Assembly: GCA_023427575.1 (NCBI GenBank) | Contig: JAEZAY010000221.1 | Coordinates: forward strand, 1-12,772 | Direction: 5' to 3' | DNA from: Bacteroidota bacterium | GTDB taxonomy: Bacteria; Bacteroidota; Bacteroidia; Chitinophagales; Chitinophagaceae | DNA length: 12,772 bases | Part shown: piece after piece, positions 1-6,323 of the stretch | How the letters are laid out: each line of letters starts with the position of its first letter | Position numbering within the stretch: the first letter of the stretch is position 1 | The notes under the pieces: model-generated | Told to the model about the DNA's origin: nothing | Databases searched by the model: none | Seen by the model: only the letters and a program-made list of their open reading frames with translations | Program-made: the position numbers and the translations under genes

Positions 1-117
1 TTTCCGGCCATCGCTCCATAGAATTACCGGAGTACATGGGAGTGACACAACGGATGCTGAGGAAAACGGTGAAGCCGGGACCCTGATAATTTTCGCTGGG
101 ACATAATTTTTATAAAA
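1..117. other. Leader or tail of an upstream gene (unresolved)
   Basis: Two plus-strand frames enter from the left edge and stop inside this stretch, one at TAA 104-106 and the other at TGA 84-86. Neither short peptide (34 and 27 residues) carries a motif I recognise, so I cannot say which, if either, is the end of a real upstream gene. The last 15 bases before the response-regulator ATG are A/T-rich, as is usual for Bacteroidota leaders. The segment also contains one arm of an inverted repeat whose partner lies beyond the response-regulator gene. Confidence 0.3.
40..53 (+). repeat. Left arm of 14-bp inverted repeat flanking the response regulator
   Basis: GAGTGACACAACGG here is the exact reverse complement of 663-676. 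The two arms bracket the response-regulator gene. A second short block, CCGGGACCCTGA at 75-86, reappears inverted and with one base fewer at 680-690. The match is seen directly. Its meaning (repeat family member or chance) is unknown. Confidence 0.5.
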
Positions 118-549
118 ATGACGATGCCAAATAATGCTATCTGGATAATTGACGACGACGAGGAAGATCACGATATGATCCGCGAGATTTTTGAAGAAAT
201 GAACCTGCCGCATGAGCTGGTTTTTTTCAAAGAGGCGGAAATCCTGGTGAACCATCTGGAAACGATTAGCACTTCGCCCTTTATTATTTTTTGCGATGTG
301 AATCTTCCACGCATTAACGGATTTGAACTGCGCGAGATCCTGCTTTCACGACCGGAGCGAAGATTTCACAGCGTGCCCTTTATCTTCTGGTCAACGCAGG
401 CCTCGGAGCAACAGATTACAAGAGCTTTCGACCTTTCCGCACATGGATTTTTCGTGAAAGAAACCCGGTTTCAGGACTGGAAAGATACCCTTATTTGCAT
501 TATCCGGTACTGGGAAAAAAGCAAGATGCCGCCGAAGCGAGATCTTTAG
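118..549 (+). CDS. Single-domain response regulator (receiver only)
   Basis: This is a 143-residue protein made almost entirely of one CheY-like receiver domain, with no DNA-binding or enzymatic output domain. The acidic cluster D12-D13-D14 after the first strand, the phospho-acceptor D60 (FCDVNLP), the S92/T93 switch position (FWSTQA) and the conserved K114 (FFVKE) are all present, so it should be phosphorylatable. Such stand-alone receivers in Bacteroidota usually act by protein-protein contact or as phosphorelay intermediates next to hybrid histidine kinases. A cognate kinase is not visible here and might lie left of the window. ATG 118 is used; ATG 124 is an equally possible start that loses two residues. 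The gene converges on the aminotransferase unit and has no evident tie to the sialic acid genes. Confidence 0.88.
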   Translation: MTMPNNAIWIIDDDEEDHDMIREIFEEMNLPHELVFFKEAEILVNHLETISTSPFIIFCDVNLPRINGFELREILLSRPERRFHSVPFIFWSTQASEQQITRAFDLSAHGFFVKETRFQDWKDTLICIIRYWEKSKMPPKRDL

Positions 550-636
550 TCCGGGCTCATTATAGCAGGAAATAAGTTCATAAAATTTCAGCGAAGCTCC
601 AAATTACAACTGTTCCTGTACGTTAGTAACCGGGGA

Positions 637-659
637 CCGGGCTCTTGTGCAAAGCCCGG
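637..659. terminator. Possible bidirectional hairpin between convergent genes
   Basis: CCGGGCT (637-643) and AGCCCGG (653-659) form a perfect 7-bp GC-rich stem with a 9-nt loop, placed between the convergent response-regulator and aminotransferase genes. Neither strand has a clear T-tract after the stem, so it is a weak match to an intrinsic terminator. Another CCGGGCTC copy at 551-558 just after the response-regulator stop could pair with the same right arm. Confidence 0.4.
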
Positions 660-706
660 CCGCCGTTGTGTCACTCATTTCAGGGTCCGGAATAAAGCCC
701 GGCCGC
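651..706. repeat. Two 13-bp direct repeats in GC-rich spacer
   Basis: AAAGCCCGGCCGC occurs exactly at 651-663 and again at 694-706, 43 bp apart, within the 166-bp convergent spacer. The copies overlap the hairpin's right arm and lie on either side of the right arm of the inverted repeat that brackets the response regulator. The clustering of several short repeats in one small non-coding stretch suggests a REP-like extragenic element, though no genome copy number can be read here. Confidence 0.5.
663..676 (-). repeat. Right arm of 14-bp inverted repeat flanking the response regulator
   Basis: CCGTTGTGTCACTC is the exact reverse complement of 40-53. On the minus strand it lies just after an inverted CCGGACCCTGA block (690-680) that also has a near copy beside the left arm. 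It falls in the non-coding spacer between convergent genes. Confidence 0.5.
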
Positions 707-715
707 GCTTGGGCG

Positions 716-2029
716 CTAATTTTCACTCATTTCTTTCAGCACTTCTTTTACTATGGCAGCAGCATGCTCTATTTCCTCCTTCGTGTGTACGGCACTGATA
801 TACCATAACCCGCGGCCAATAATCCGGATGCCCCTATCGTGCAGCGCTGCCGTAAACCGCGCCAGCTTTGCCTTATCATAATGAAGGGTATCTCTGTAAT
901 CATTAACCTTTTTCAAACTGGTAAATCCGGTATGAAACATGGGACCTGCGCCCTGCACCAGCAGATTCTGTCCGGTTTCGGCGGCTCCATTGCGGATCTC
1001 CTCCATCAGATGATGCCCCAGCCCGAACATCCGTTCATAGGGCTGCATTTCTTCCAGGGTTTGTATGGTAGCAAGCGCGGCCGCCACGGTGGCATTGCTC
1101 GAATTCATGGTACCGGCATGTATTACCCGGGCATCTTCCACTACGGAAAACCATTCCTGCTTTCCCGCGATTACGCTGATGGGATAACCACTGGCAAGAG
1201 CTTTCGCAAATATTGAAAGATCGGGAACTACGTTGTAATAAGACTGAGCTCCGCTAAGTCCCATCCGGAAACCGGTGATCACCTCATCCAGGATAAAAGC
1301 GATATTATATGCATCGCATAAGCGGCGGATCCCTTCCAGGAAACCATCTACCGGTAATATGCAACCGTTATTGCACATGATGGGTTCGGTGATAATGGCC
1401 GCTATTTCTCCTGCACGTTTTTCAAGAGTCTGCTCCAGCAGTGGAAGATCGTTCCAGGGAAGGATGATAAATTCATCGGCGGAATGTTCGGGCAGGCCAC
1501 CCGACCATGGAAAGCAAACCGGCTCTTCACGGCTGCCCAATGCTTCGGGTGAAGGCGCCGACAAACCAAAGCTAACGTTATCAAACCAGCCATGATAATG
1601 GCCTTCAAAACGCAGGAATTTTTTCTTTCCGGTTTTGGCCCTTGCGATCCGGAAAGCCGTTTGCACGGCCGCAGAGCCATCGAGGCAAAAACGCAATTTT
1701 TCGGCCGAAGGAATCAGTTGCTGCAGCTTTTCGGCCAGCTCAATTTCACGGAGATGCTGGCCGGCAAATAACTGGCCCTGTTCGGAGTAGCTGTTCACCG
1801 CCGACAGAACCGCCGGATGTGAATGGCCCAGGATCAGCGGACCCTGGCTTAATGTAAAATCGAGGTACTCATTTTCATCCACATCATACACCCGGCTTCC
1901 TTTTCCATGCGTGTAAAACAGGGCATGCGGATAATTGTACTTTCTGAATTCAGATGAAACCCCACCGGCCATCACTTTACGAGCCCTTTCGAGAAGTGCG
2001 GCGGAGCGGGAATAATTACGTTTGTTCAT
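716..2029 (-). CDS. Class III PLP aminotransferase, glutamate-1-semialdehyde aminomutase-like
   Basis: This 437-residue protein has full-length fold-type I class III aminotransferase features. They are an N-terminal substrate lid (about 1-60), GHYHGW at 143-148 (aromatic/PLP ring region), ITEP at 213-216, LDEVITGFR at 247-255 with D248 for the PLP pyridine nitrogen, and FAKALASG at 274-281 with K276 as the likely Schiff-base lysine. It most resembles HemL-type aminomutases and related amine or beta-amino-acid transaminases. However, the usual phosphate-binding SGTEA motif reads DGSAAVQ (117-123), lacking the glutamate, so a true role in tetrapyrrole synthesis is doubtful. The gene lies 95 bp downstream of the GntR regulator on the same strand and is probably co-transcribed with it. 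Its substrate is unknown. It could handle an amino sugar, an amino acid or the pyruvate made by the lyase, but nothing in the sequence decides this. Confidence 0.85.
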   Translation of the reverse strand: MNKRNYSRSAALLERARKVMAGGVSSEFRKYNYPHALFYTHGKGSRVYDVDENEYLDFTLSQGPLILGHSHPAVLSAVNSYSEQGQLFAGQHLREIELAEKLQQLIPSAEKLRFCLDGSAAVQTAFRIARAKTGKKKFLRFEGHYHGWFDNVSFGLSAPSPEALGSREEPVCFPWSGGLPEHSADEFIILPWNDLPLLEQTLEKRAGEIAAIITEPIMCNNGCILPVDGFLEGIRRLCDAYNIAFILDEVITGFRMGLSGAQSYYNVVPDLSIFAKALASGYPISVIAGKQEWFSVVEDARVIHAGTMNSSNATVAAALATIQTLEEMQPYERMFGLGHHLMEEIRNGAAETGQNLLVQGAGPMFHTGFTSLKKVNDYRDTLHYDKAKLARFTAALHDRGIRIIGRGLWYISAVHTKEEIEHAAAIVKEVLKEMSEN

Positions 2030-2071
2030 GCGCGTTACTATTTAGGAAAATAAAATGGCAGGATTAATTTT

Positions 2072-2090
2072 TAAAAGGGATCTCCTTTTA
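2072..2090. promoter_or_regulatory. Imperfect palindrome between regulator and aminotransferase genes
   Basis: TAAAAGG (2072-2078) and CCTTTTA (2084-2090) form a 7-bp inverted repeat around a 5-nt centre, about 43 bp before the aminotransferase start. It could be a regulator site or an RNA hairpin that adjusts readthrough from the upstream gene. It does not match the GTnnnAC operator of the divergent region. No function is shown. Confidence 0.25.
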
Positions 2091-2106
2091 TTCAGGCTCT
2101 GAAAAC

Positions 2107-2121
2107 GCCGGAAACACCGGC
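2107..2121 (-). terminator. Weak hairpin just after the GntR stop
   Basis: On the minus strand, GCCGG-TGTTT-CCGGC followed by GTTTTC begins three bases after the regulator's TAA. The 5-bp GC stem and short T-run look like a weak or attenuating terminator, which could lower aminotransferase expression relative to the regulator. The stem is too short for certainty. Confidence 0.35.
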
Positions 2122-2124
2122 CTT

Positions 2125-2832
2125 TTAGTCGAATAAACGGGCGAAATAATTTTCGAGATGGTTGCGCATGGCGTTTCTGAACAGTTCGGGTGAACCGTTT
2201 TCTATTGTGTCCACCAGCCCCTTATGCGATACATACTTCTTAATGGTTACCGGCTTTTTAATCAGTTCATGCTTTTGTACAAAATCAAATACGGGCAATA
2301 GAAGCCGCTGAAACCGCTTCAGCGTTTCATTGCCGGTGATCTCATACAACTTACCGTGAAAAGCAATTTCATGTTCAATCTCAAAAGAATAGTTTTCGGT
2401 GGCCGGAGGTTCCTGCTCAACAATGGATTTCAATTCTTCAATATCTTCTCTGGTAACGCGGTTGAAAATAAAATCGGCCATTCCGATTTCAAGAACAAGC
2501 CGAATTTCAAAAATCTCTTTCAGCGTTTCCTGCGTCAGCATATAAGGATTCATGCTTTTGCCCATCATGCTGAATAAGTCCGGGCTTGTTATGACGGCGC
2601 CTTTTTTTTTCTTCGATTCAATCATGCCCATAAACCGCAATCTTGCCAATGCTTCCCGGATCACGGTGCGGCTCACACCCAGCGATTCGGCCAGGTCTGT
2701 TTCGCGGGGTATGGGATCGCCAATTTTCAGCTTGCGGCGATGGAGAAGATCCACCAGGTTTGCTTCCACTTTATCTACCAGTGAACTGTTATCTATCGCT
2801 TTCATGTTCTCCTTTATCGCTGCGTAGTCCAT
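2125..2832 (-). CDS. GntR-family regulator, FadR/FCD subfamily (NanR-like role)
   Basis: This 235-residue transcription factor has an N-terminal winged helix-turn-helix (about 18-82, including RETDLAESLGVSRTVIREAL at 43-62) and a C-terminal all-helical FCD effector domain (about 100-232). FCD landmarks are EIRLVLE at 109-115 with R111, and putative metal ligands E155 and H159 (EIAFH), H203 (VSHKG) and H225 (MRNHLE). The usual aspartate of the D-x3-H pair is glutamate here. E. coli NanR is in the same subfamily, so a Neu5Ac-responsive repressor is a reasonable inference from the divergent sialic acid genes. The direct ligand is not provable from sequence. A candidate operator sits immediately upstream of its own start, suggesting autoregulation. 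A run of nine A residues (minus strand, 2610-2602) encodes lysines in the wing. The aminotransferase follows downstream. Confidence 0.9.
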   Translation of the reverse strand: MDYAAIKENMKAIDNSSLVDKVEANLVDLLHRRKLKIGDPIPRETDLAESLGVSRTVIREALARLRFMGMIESKKKKGAVITSPDLFSMMGKSMNPYMLTQETLKEIFEIRLVLEIGMADFIFNRVTREDIEELKSIVEQEPPATENYSFEIEHEIAFHGKLYEITGNETLKRFQRLLLPVFDFVQKHELIKKPVTIKKYVSHKGLVDTIENGSPELFRNAMRNHLENYFARLFD

Positions 2833-2834
2833 AA

Positions 2835-2849
2835 TTATGTATTACTTAA
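2835..2849. promoter_or_regulatory. Candidate GntR operator, site 1 (regulator side)
   Basis: TTATGTATTACTTAA is a palindrome of the form TTAnGTAnTACnTAA centred at 2842, and contains the GTnnnAC core typical of FadR-subfamily operators (known FadR site: TGGTnnnACCA). It begins 3 bp upstream of the regulator's ATG, so binding would block autologous transcription. It matches site 2 at 12 of 13 core positions when that site is read on the opposite strand. Confidence 0.7.
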
Positions 2850-2964
2850 AACTGTAAAATAATAGAAAAGTTAACAAAATCTGAAGGATTTCTTGGCAAT
2901 GATTCTGAATTTAAAGGATTTAAACTGGAAAAAAATAATTTTTTTTCCCGATGATTAAATTCAC

Positions 2965-2972
2965 TATTTTTA
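2965..2972 (+). promoter_or_regulatory. Possible Bacteroidota -7 element for susC
   Basis: TATTTTTA fits the Bacteroidota -7 consensus TAnnTTTG except for its last base, and lies 34 bp before the susC ATG. No convincing -33 TTTG is present at the expected spacing. It is listed because operator site 2 begins two bases downstream, over the expected transcription start, which would suit repression. Confidence 0.25.
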
Positions 2973-2973
2973 A

Positions 2974-2986
2974 TAAGTCATACATA
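2974..2986. promoter_or_regulatory. Candidate GntR operator, site 2 (susC side)
   Basis: TAAGTCATACATA has the TAnGTnnnACnTA pattern centred at 2980. Its reverse complement, TATGTATGACTTA, differs from site 1 (TATGTATTACTTA) at one of 13 positions, and the identity extends to 14 of 15. It lies 19 bp before the susC start, 138 bp centre to centre from site 1 and in the opposite orientation. Confidence 0.7.
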
Positions 2987-3005
2987 ATAACCAAAAATTC
3001 GCTTC

Positions 3006-6000
3006 ATGGGAAACAAAACATTTTGCCTGCGCTTACTACATGTGGTGGCTGGGTTATTCTTCTGGATTTCAGCAGATGCACAATCCAGATCAGTATCAGG
3101 AACAGTTCGTGACAACCTGGATGATATCGGTCTTCCCGGCGTTAGCGTAACTATTAAAGGAAATCAAACAGGGGCTCAAACCGATGAGAACGGAGCCTAT
3201 ACCATTCAGGCTTCCGCTACCGATGTACTCATCTTCAGTTATGCAGGTTATCAAACAATTGAAGAGACTGTGGGTAACCGAAGCATCATCAATGTATCAC
3301 TTCAAACCGGCGATGCGAAACTCGACGAAGTGGTAGTGGTTGGGTATGGCACCCAGTCGCGGCGCAATGTAACCAGCGCCATTTCAAAACTCGACAACGA
3401 CGTACTTGCCAGTGCGCCCCGGGCCAATGTTGGTTCGGCACTGCAGGGAACGGTACCGGGATTGCAGGTAATTACTCCCACCGGTCAGCCGGGTGCAACT
3501 CCTTTTATCCAGCTGCGCGGTGGAGCTTCGATTAACAGTCCGGGCGCCCCCCTCGTTGTGGTAGATGGGGTCATCCGTTCTTTTAATGATATTCCTTCCG
3601 AAGACATTGCCAGCATGGAACTGCTGAAGGATGCGGCTTCCACCGCCATCTACGGAGCAAGGGCCAACAACGGGGTTATTCTTATCACCACCAAGCAGGC
3701 GAAAAGCGGAAAAGCAACGGTTTCTTATAAATTTACCGGTGGTTACAATCGCCGCCGCCAGGGATACAACTATTTCGGCGCAAAAGACTTTATCTATTAT
3801 AACCGGCTGGGCAATCTGAATGCGGGAAGAACCCTGGCCCAGGTGAACAGCTCCCGGGGTTATGGTTTGCTTCCCGATTCAGCTAACCGCGTATCTTTTG
3901 ATATCCGCGTTTATGATAACGAAACGGCTCACCTGCTGACCAAAGGCTGGGATACCGTAACGGATCCCTATGGCGGCACGCTGATATTTAAAGATCATGG
4001 CGGCGAAATGGAAGACATTGTATTCCAGAACACCTATACCAAGGATCATTATGTGAATGTAACCGGTGGCAACGACCGCGGTAAATATTTTGCCAGCTTT
4101 AACTATTTTGATGAAGACGGTGTGATCGTTGGATCAAACTATAAACGATACTCGGCGAACCTGAATGGTTCTTACAAAGTAAGATCAAATGTGGAAATAA
4201 GTTCCGGCGTGGTACTTTCCACTTCTTCCCAGGTGGGTACCATTGGCGGCGAAGTAAATACACTTTACAGAAGTATGGCGATCTGGCCAACCTTTAACCC
4301 ATGGATGGATTCGGCCAAAACATTGCCCAATCCCGGGAACTCTAACAGTGATGGTAACCCGCTGTACTGGCTTGGAAAACAAGACCGGCGCAACGAGGTA
4401 AACCGGATAACAGTAAACGGATCGGTGAAGTGGGATCTACTACCGGGCCTGTATGTTCGCGCTACCGGTAACGCATACCTGGTGGAAGAACTGAATCAGT
4501 CTTTCCAGCGTGCAACACAAACCTATTCGAATATTTTTTCAAATCCTCCCACATTCAGCAATACGAGCCGCCGGTCCTCTTCCGGATTTTTCCGGAATTT
4601 CCAGCAGCAGTATAATGCTATTATAAACTATTCGACCACTTTGGGCGATAAGCACGATATCGGAGCAATGCTCGGAACAGAATTCTTTGGCACCAAAGAA
4701 TTCAATATGCAGGTTGTGGGTACCAATGCGCCCACCGATGATATTCCAACCGTAAATGCCGCTACTACATTTGTGGCTGGCGACAACTATACTTCCCGTT
4801 CTGAATACCGGATCATTTCTTCATTCGGACGTTTAAATTATGCCTATGACCAGCGCTACCTGTTTACAGCTGTATTCAGGCAGGATGCGGTATCCAGTCT
4901 TGCAGATGCAAACCGGAAAGGATTTTTCACGGGAATGTCGGCCGGATGGAATCTTCACAATGAGGCTTTTTATTCAAAACTTGGAATTGATAACTATATC
5001 TCCACTTTTAAGCCCCGGATCAGCTATGGTGAGAATGGAAACGTAGCCGGACTGGGCCGGTATGAAGTGCAGGGAGGTTATGGTGGTCAGGGTTTGTATA
5101 ATGGTTCGGCTTCATTCCTGAATACCGCCATGATCAATACCGGCCTTCGCTGGGAAACCAGTAAAACCGTTGACGTAGGTCTGGACCTTGGCATCCTCAA
5201 CAACCGGGTGACCTTCATCTTCGATTACTACAATCGTGAAACCAGCGACCTGCTGACCAACCTGGCTTTACCAAGCTATACCGGTTTTGGTTCAATCCGT
5301 ACCAATCTCGGCACTTACCAGAACAAAGGATATGAAGTTGCGGTGAATGCCAATGTGCTGAACAGCCCCGAAGGCTTAAGAGTTTCACTGGGTGCAAACG
5401 CTTCATACGTTAAGAACAAAATTCTGCAACTGCCTTTTAATGGAAACGAAAACAACCGTCAGGGTGGATTACAGGTTTACAATCCTTCTACCGGCCGTGT
5501 TGAATGGGTTGGTGGTTTACAGGAAGGTGGAACTTTGGGTGATATTTATGCGTTCCAGCAGGTATCTATCTTTTCCAGCGAAGAGGAAGTTGCCCGCCTG
5601 GCCGGATCCCGCAAAGATCTGATCGCGCAGATCAGCGGACCAAATTCTACTTATGGAACCGGAAAGATCACTGCAGGCGATGTAAACTGGGCTGATATCG
5701 ACCGTAATGACACCATTGATTCAAGAGATCAGGTGTATGTAGGAAATATCTTTCCAAAATGGACCGGTGGGTTTTCTGCCAATCTCGCTTATAAAGGATT
5801 TAGTTTCTACGCCCGTTTTGAATTCGCAACCGGTCATACCATCTACAATGACCTGGTAGCAAGAACACTGGGAAATTACCAGGGAACTTTCAATTATTTT
5901 GATCTGCAAAAGCAGGCATGGTCGCCAACGAACACCATTACCGATGTTCCGAAAGTGTATTATGCCGATCAGGTGGCGGCTCCCCTGGGTAAGAAAAACT

Positions 6001-6305
6001 ATACCCGCAGTAATAATGCGAATGTGGCGCTCAACAGCAATAACTCCCGATTTTATGAAAAAGGGAATTACCTGGCAGGAAGAGAGTTCACGCTTTCGTA
6101 TGATTTTCCCCGTTCAATGCTTACAAAAACAAAAGTGCTGACGCAATCACGGATATATGTAACCGCCAACAACCTTTTCTACATCACCAATTTCAGCGGC
6201 CCCGCTCCGGAGGCTCCTGTATCCAATGGCGTAGTAACCGGAATCCATGCAGGAACATACCCGATTCCGAAATCATTTATTCTGGGCGTTCAGGTAACTT
6301 TTTAA
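3006..6305 (+). CDS. SusC/RagA-family TonB-dependent outer-membrane transporter
   Basis: This 1,099-residue protein has a signal peptide (about 1-25, cut near ADA-Q), a carboxypeptidase-regulatory-like beta-sandwich (about 28-100), the LDEVVVVGYG segment (106-115) that precedes the plug in SusC proteins, and a plug domain. The plug carries PLVVVDGV (182-189) and the family signature LKDAASTAIYGARANNGV (207-224). A long beta-barrel ends in the typical terminal aromatic (VQVTF). It forms the outer-membrane import channel with the SusD lipoprotein encoded 18 bp downstream. The neighbourhood points to sialic acid or a sialylated oligosaccharide as cargo, as with NanO of other Bacteroidota, though the ligand is inferred from context only. 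There is no N-terminal STN domain, so control through an anti-sigma/ECF pair is unlikely. It is the first gene of the rightward operon, directly behind operator site 2. Confidence 0.95.
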   Translation: MGNKTFCLRLLHVVAGLFFWISADAQSRSVSGTVRDNLDDIGLPGVSVTIKGNQTGAQTDENGAYTIQASATDVLIFSYAGYQTIEETVGNRSIINVSLQTGDAKLDEVVVVGYGTQSRRNVTSAISKLDNDVLASAPRANVGSALQGTVPGLQVITPTGQPGATPFIQLRGGASINSPGAPLVVVDGVIRSFNDIPSEDIASMELLKDAASTAIYGARANNGVILITTKQAKSGKATVSYKFTGGYNRRRQGYNYFGAKDFIYYNRLGNLNAGRTLAQVNSSRGYGLLPDSANRVSFDIRVYDNETAHLLTKGWDTVTDPYGGTLIFKDHGGEMEDIVFQNTYTKDHYVNVTGGNDRGKYFASFNYFDEDGVIVGSNYKRYSANLNGSYKVRSNVEISSGVVLSTSSQVGTIGGEVNTLYRSMAIWPTFNPWMDSAKTLPNPGNSNSDGNPLYWLGKQDRRNEVNRITVNGSVKWDLLPGLYVRATGNAYLVEELNQSFQRATQTYSNIFSNPPTFSNTSRRSSSGFFRNFQQQYNAIINYSTTLGDKHDIGAMLGTEFFGTKEFNMQVVGTNAPTDDIPTVNAATTFVAGDNYTSRSEYRIISSFGRLNYAYDQRYLFTAVFRQDAVSSLADANRKGFFTGMSAGWNLHNEAFYSKLGIDNYISTFKPRISYGENGNVAGLGRYEVQGGYGGQGLYNGSASFLNTAMINTGLRWETSKTVDVGLDLGILNNRVTFIFDYYNRETSDLLTNLALPSYTGFGSIRTNLGTYQNKGYEVAVNANVLNSPEGLRVSLGANASYVKNKILQLPFNGNENNRQGGLQVYNPSTGRVEWVGGLQEGGTLGDIYAFQQVSIFSSEEEVARLAGSRKDLIAQISGPNSTYGTGKITAGDVNWADIDRNDTIDSRDQVYVGNIFPKWTGGFSANLAYKGFSFYARFEFATGHTIYNDLVARTLGNYQGTFNYFDLQKQAWSPTNTITDVPKVYYADQVAAPLGKKNYTRSNNANVALNSNNSRFYEKGNYLAGREFTLSYDFPRSMLTKTKVLTQSRIYVTANNLFYITNFSGPAPEAPVSNGVVTGIHAGTYPIPKSFILGVQVTF

Positions 6306-6323
6306 ACCACCAACACTAAGATT

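Noticed and set aside
604..678. Minus-strand 24-codon frame starting MSDTTAAG as a small protein gene
   Set aside because: It is very short, built largely from the repeat blocks of this spacer, with no leader features. A structured non-coding repeat explains it better.
839..1216. Plus-strand 125-codon open frame inside the aminotransferase gene
   Set aside because: It lies wholly antisense to a gene with clear PLP-enzyme motifs, and its product has no recognisable domain. The same applies to the other long antisense frames at 1275-1595, 1642-1857 and 2356-2834.
2929..2946. A7-TAA-T8 tract in the divergent region as a phase-variable switch or terminator
   Set aside because: It is plain A/T richness upstream of the susC promoter region, with no GC stem. 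A promoter-strength effect from curved DNA is possible but cannot be shown here.
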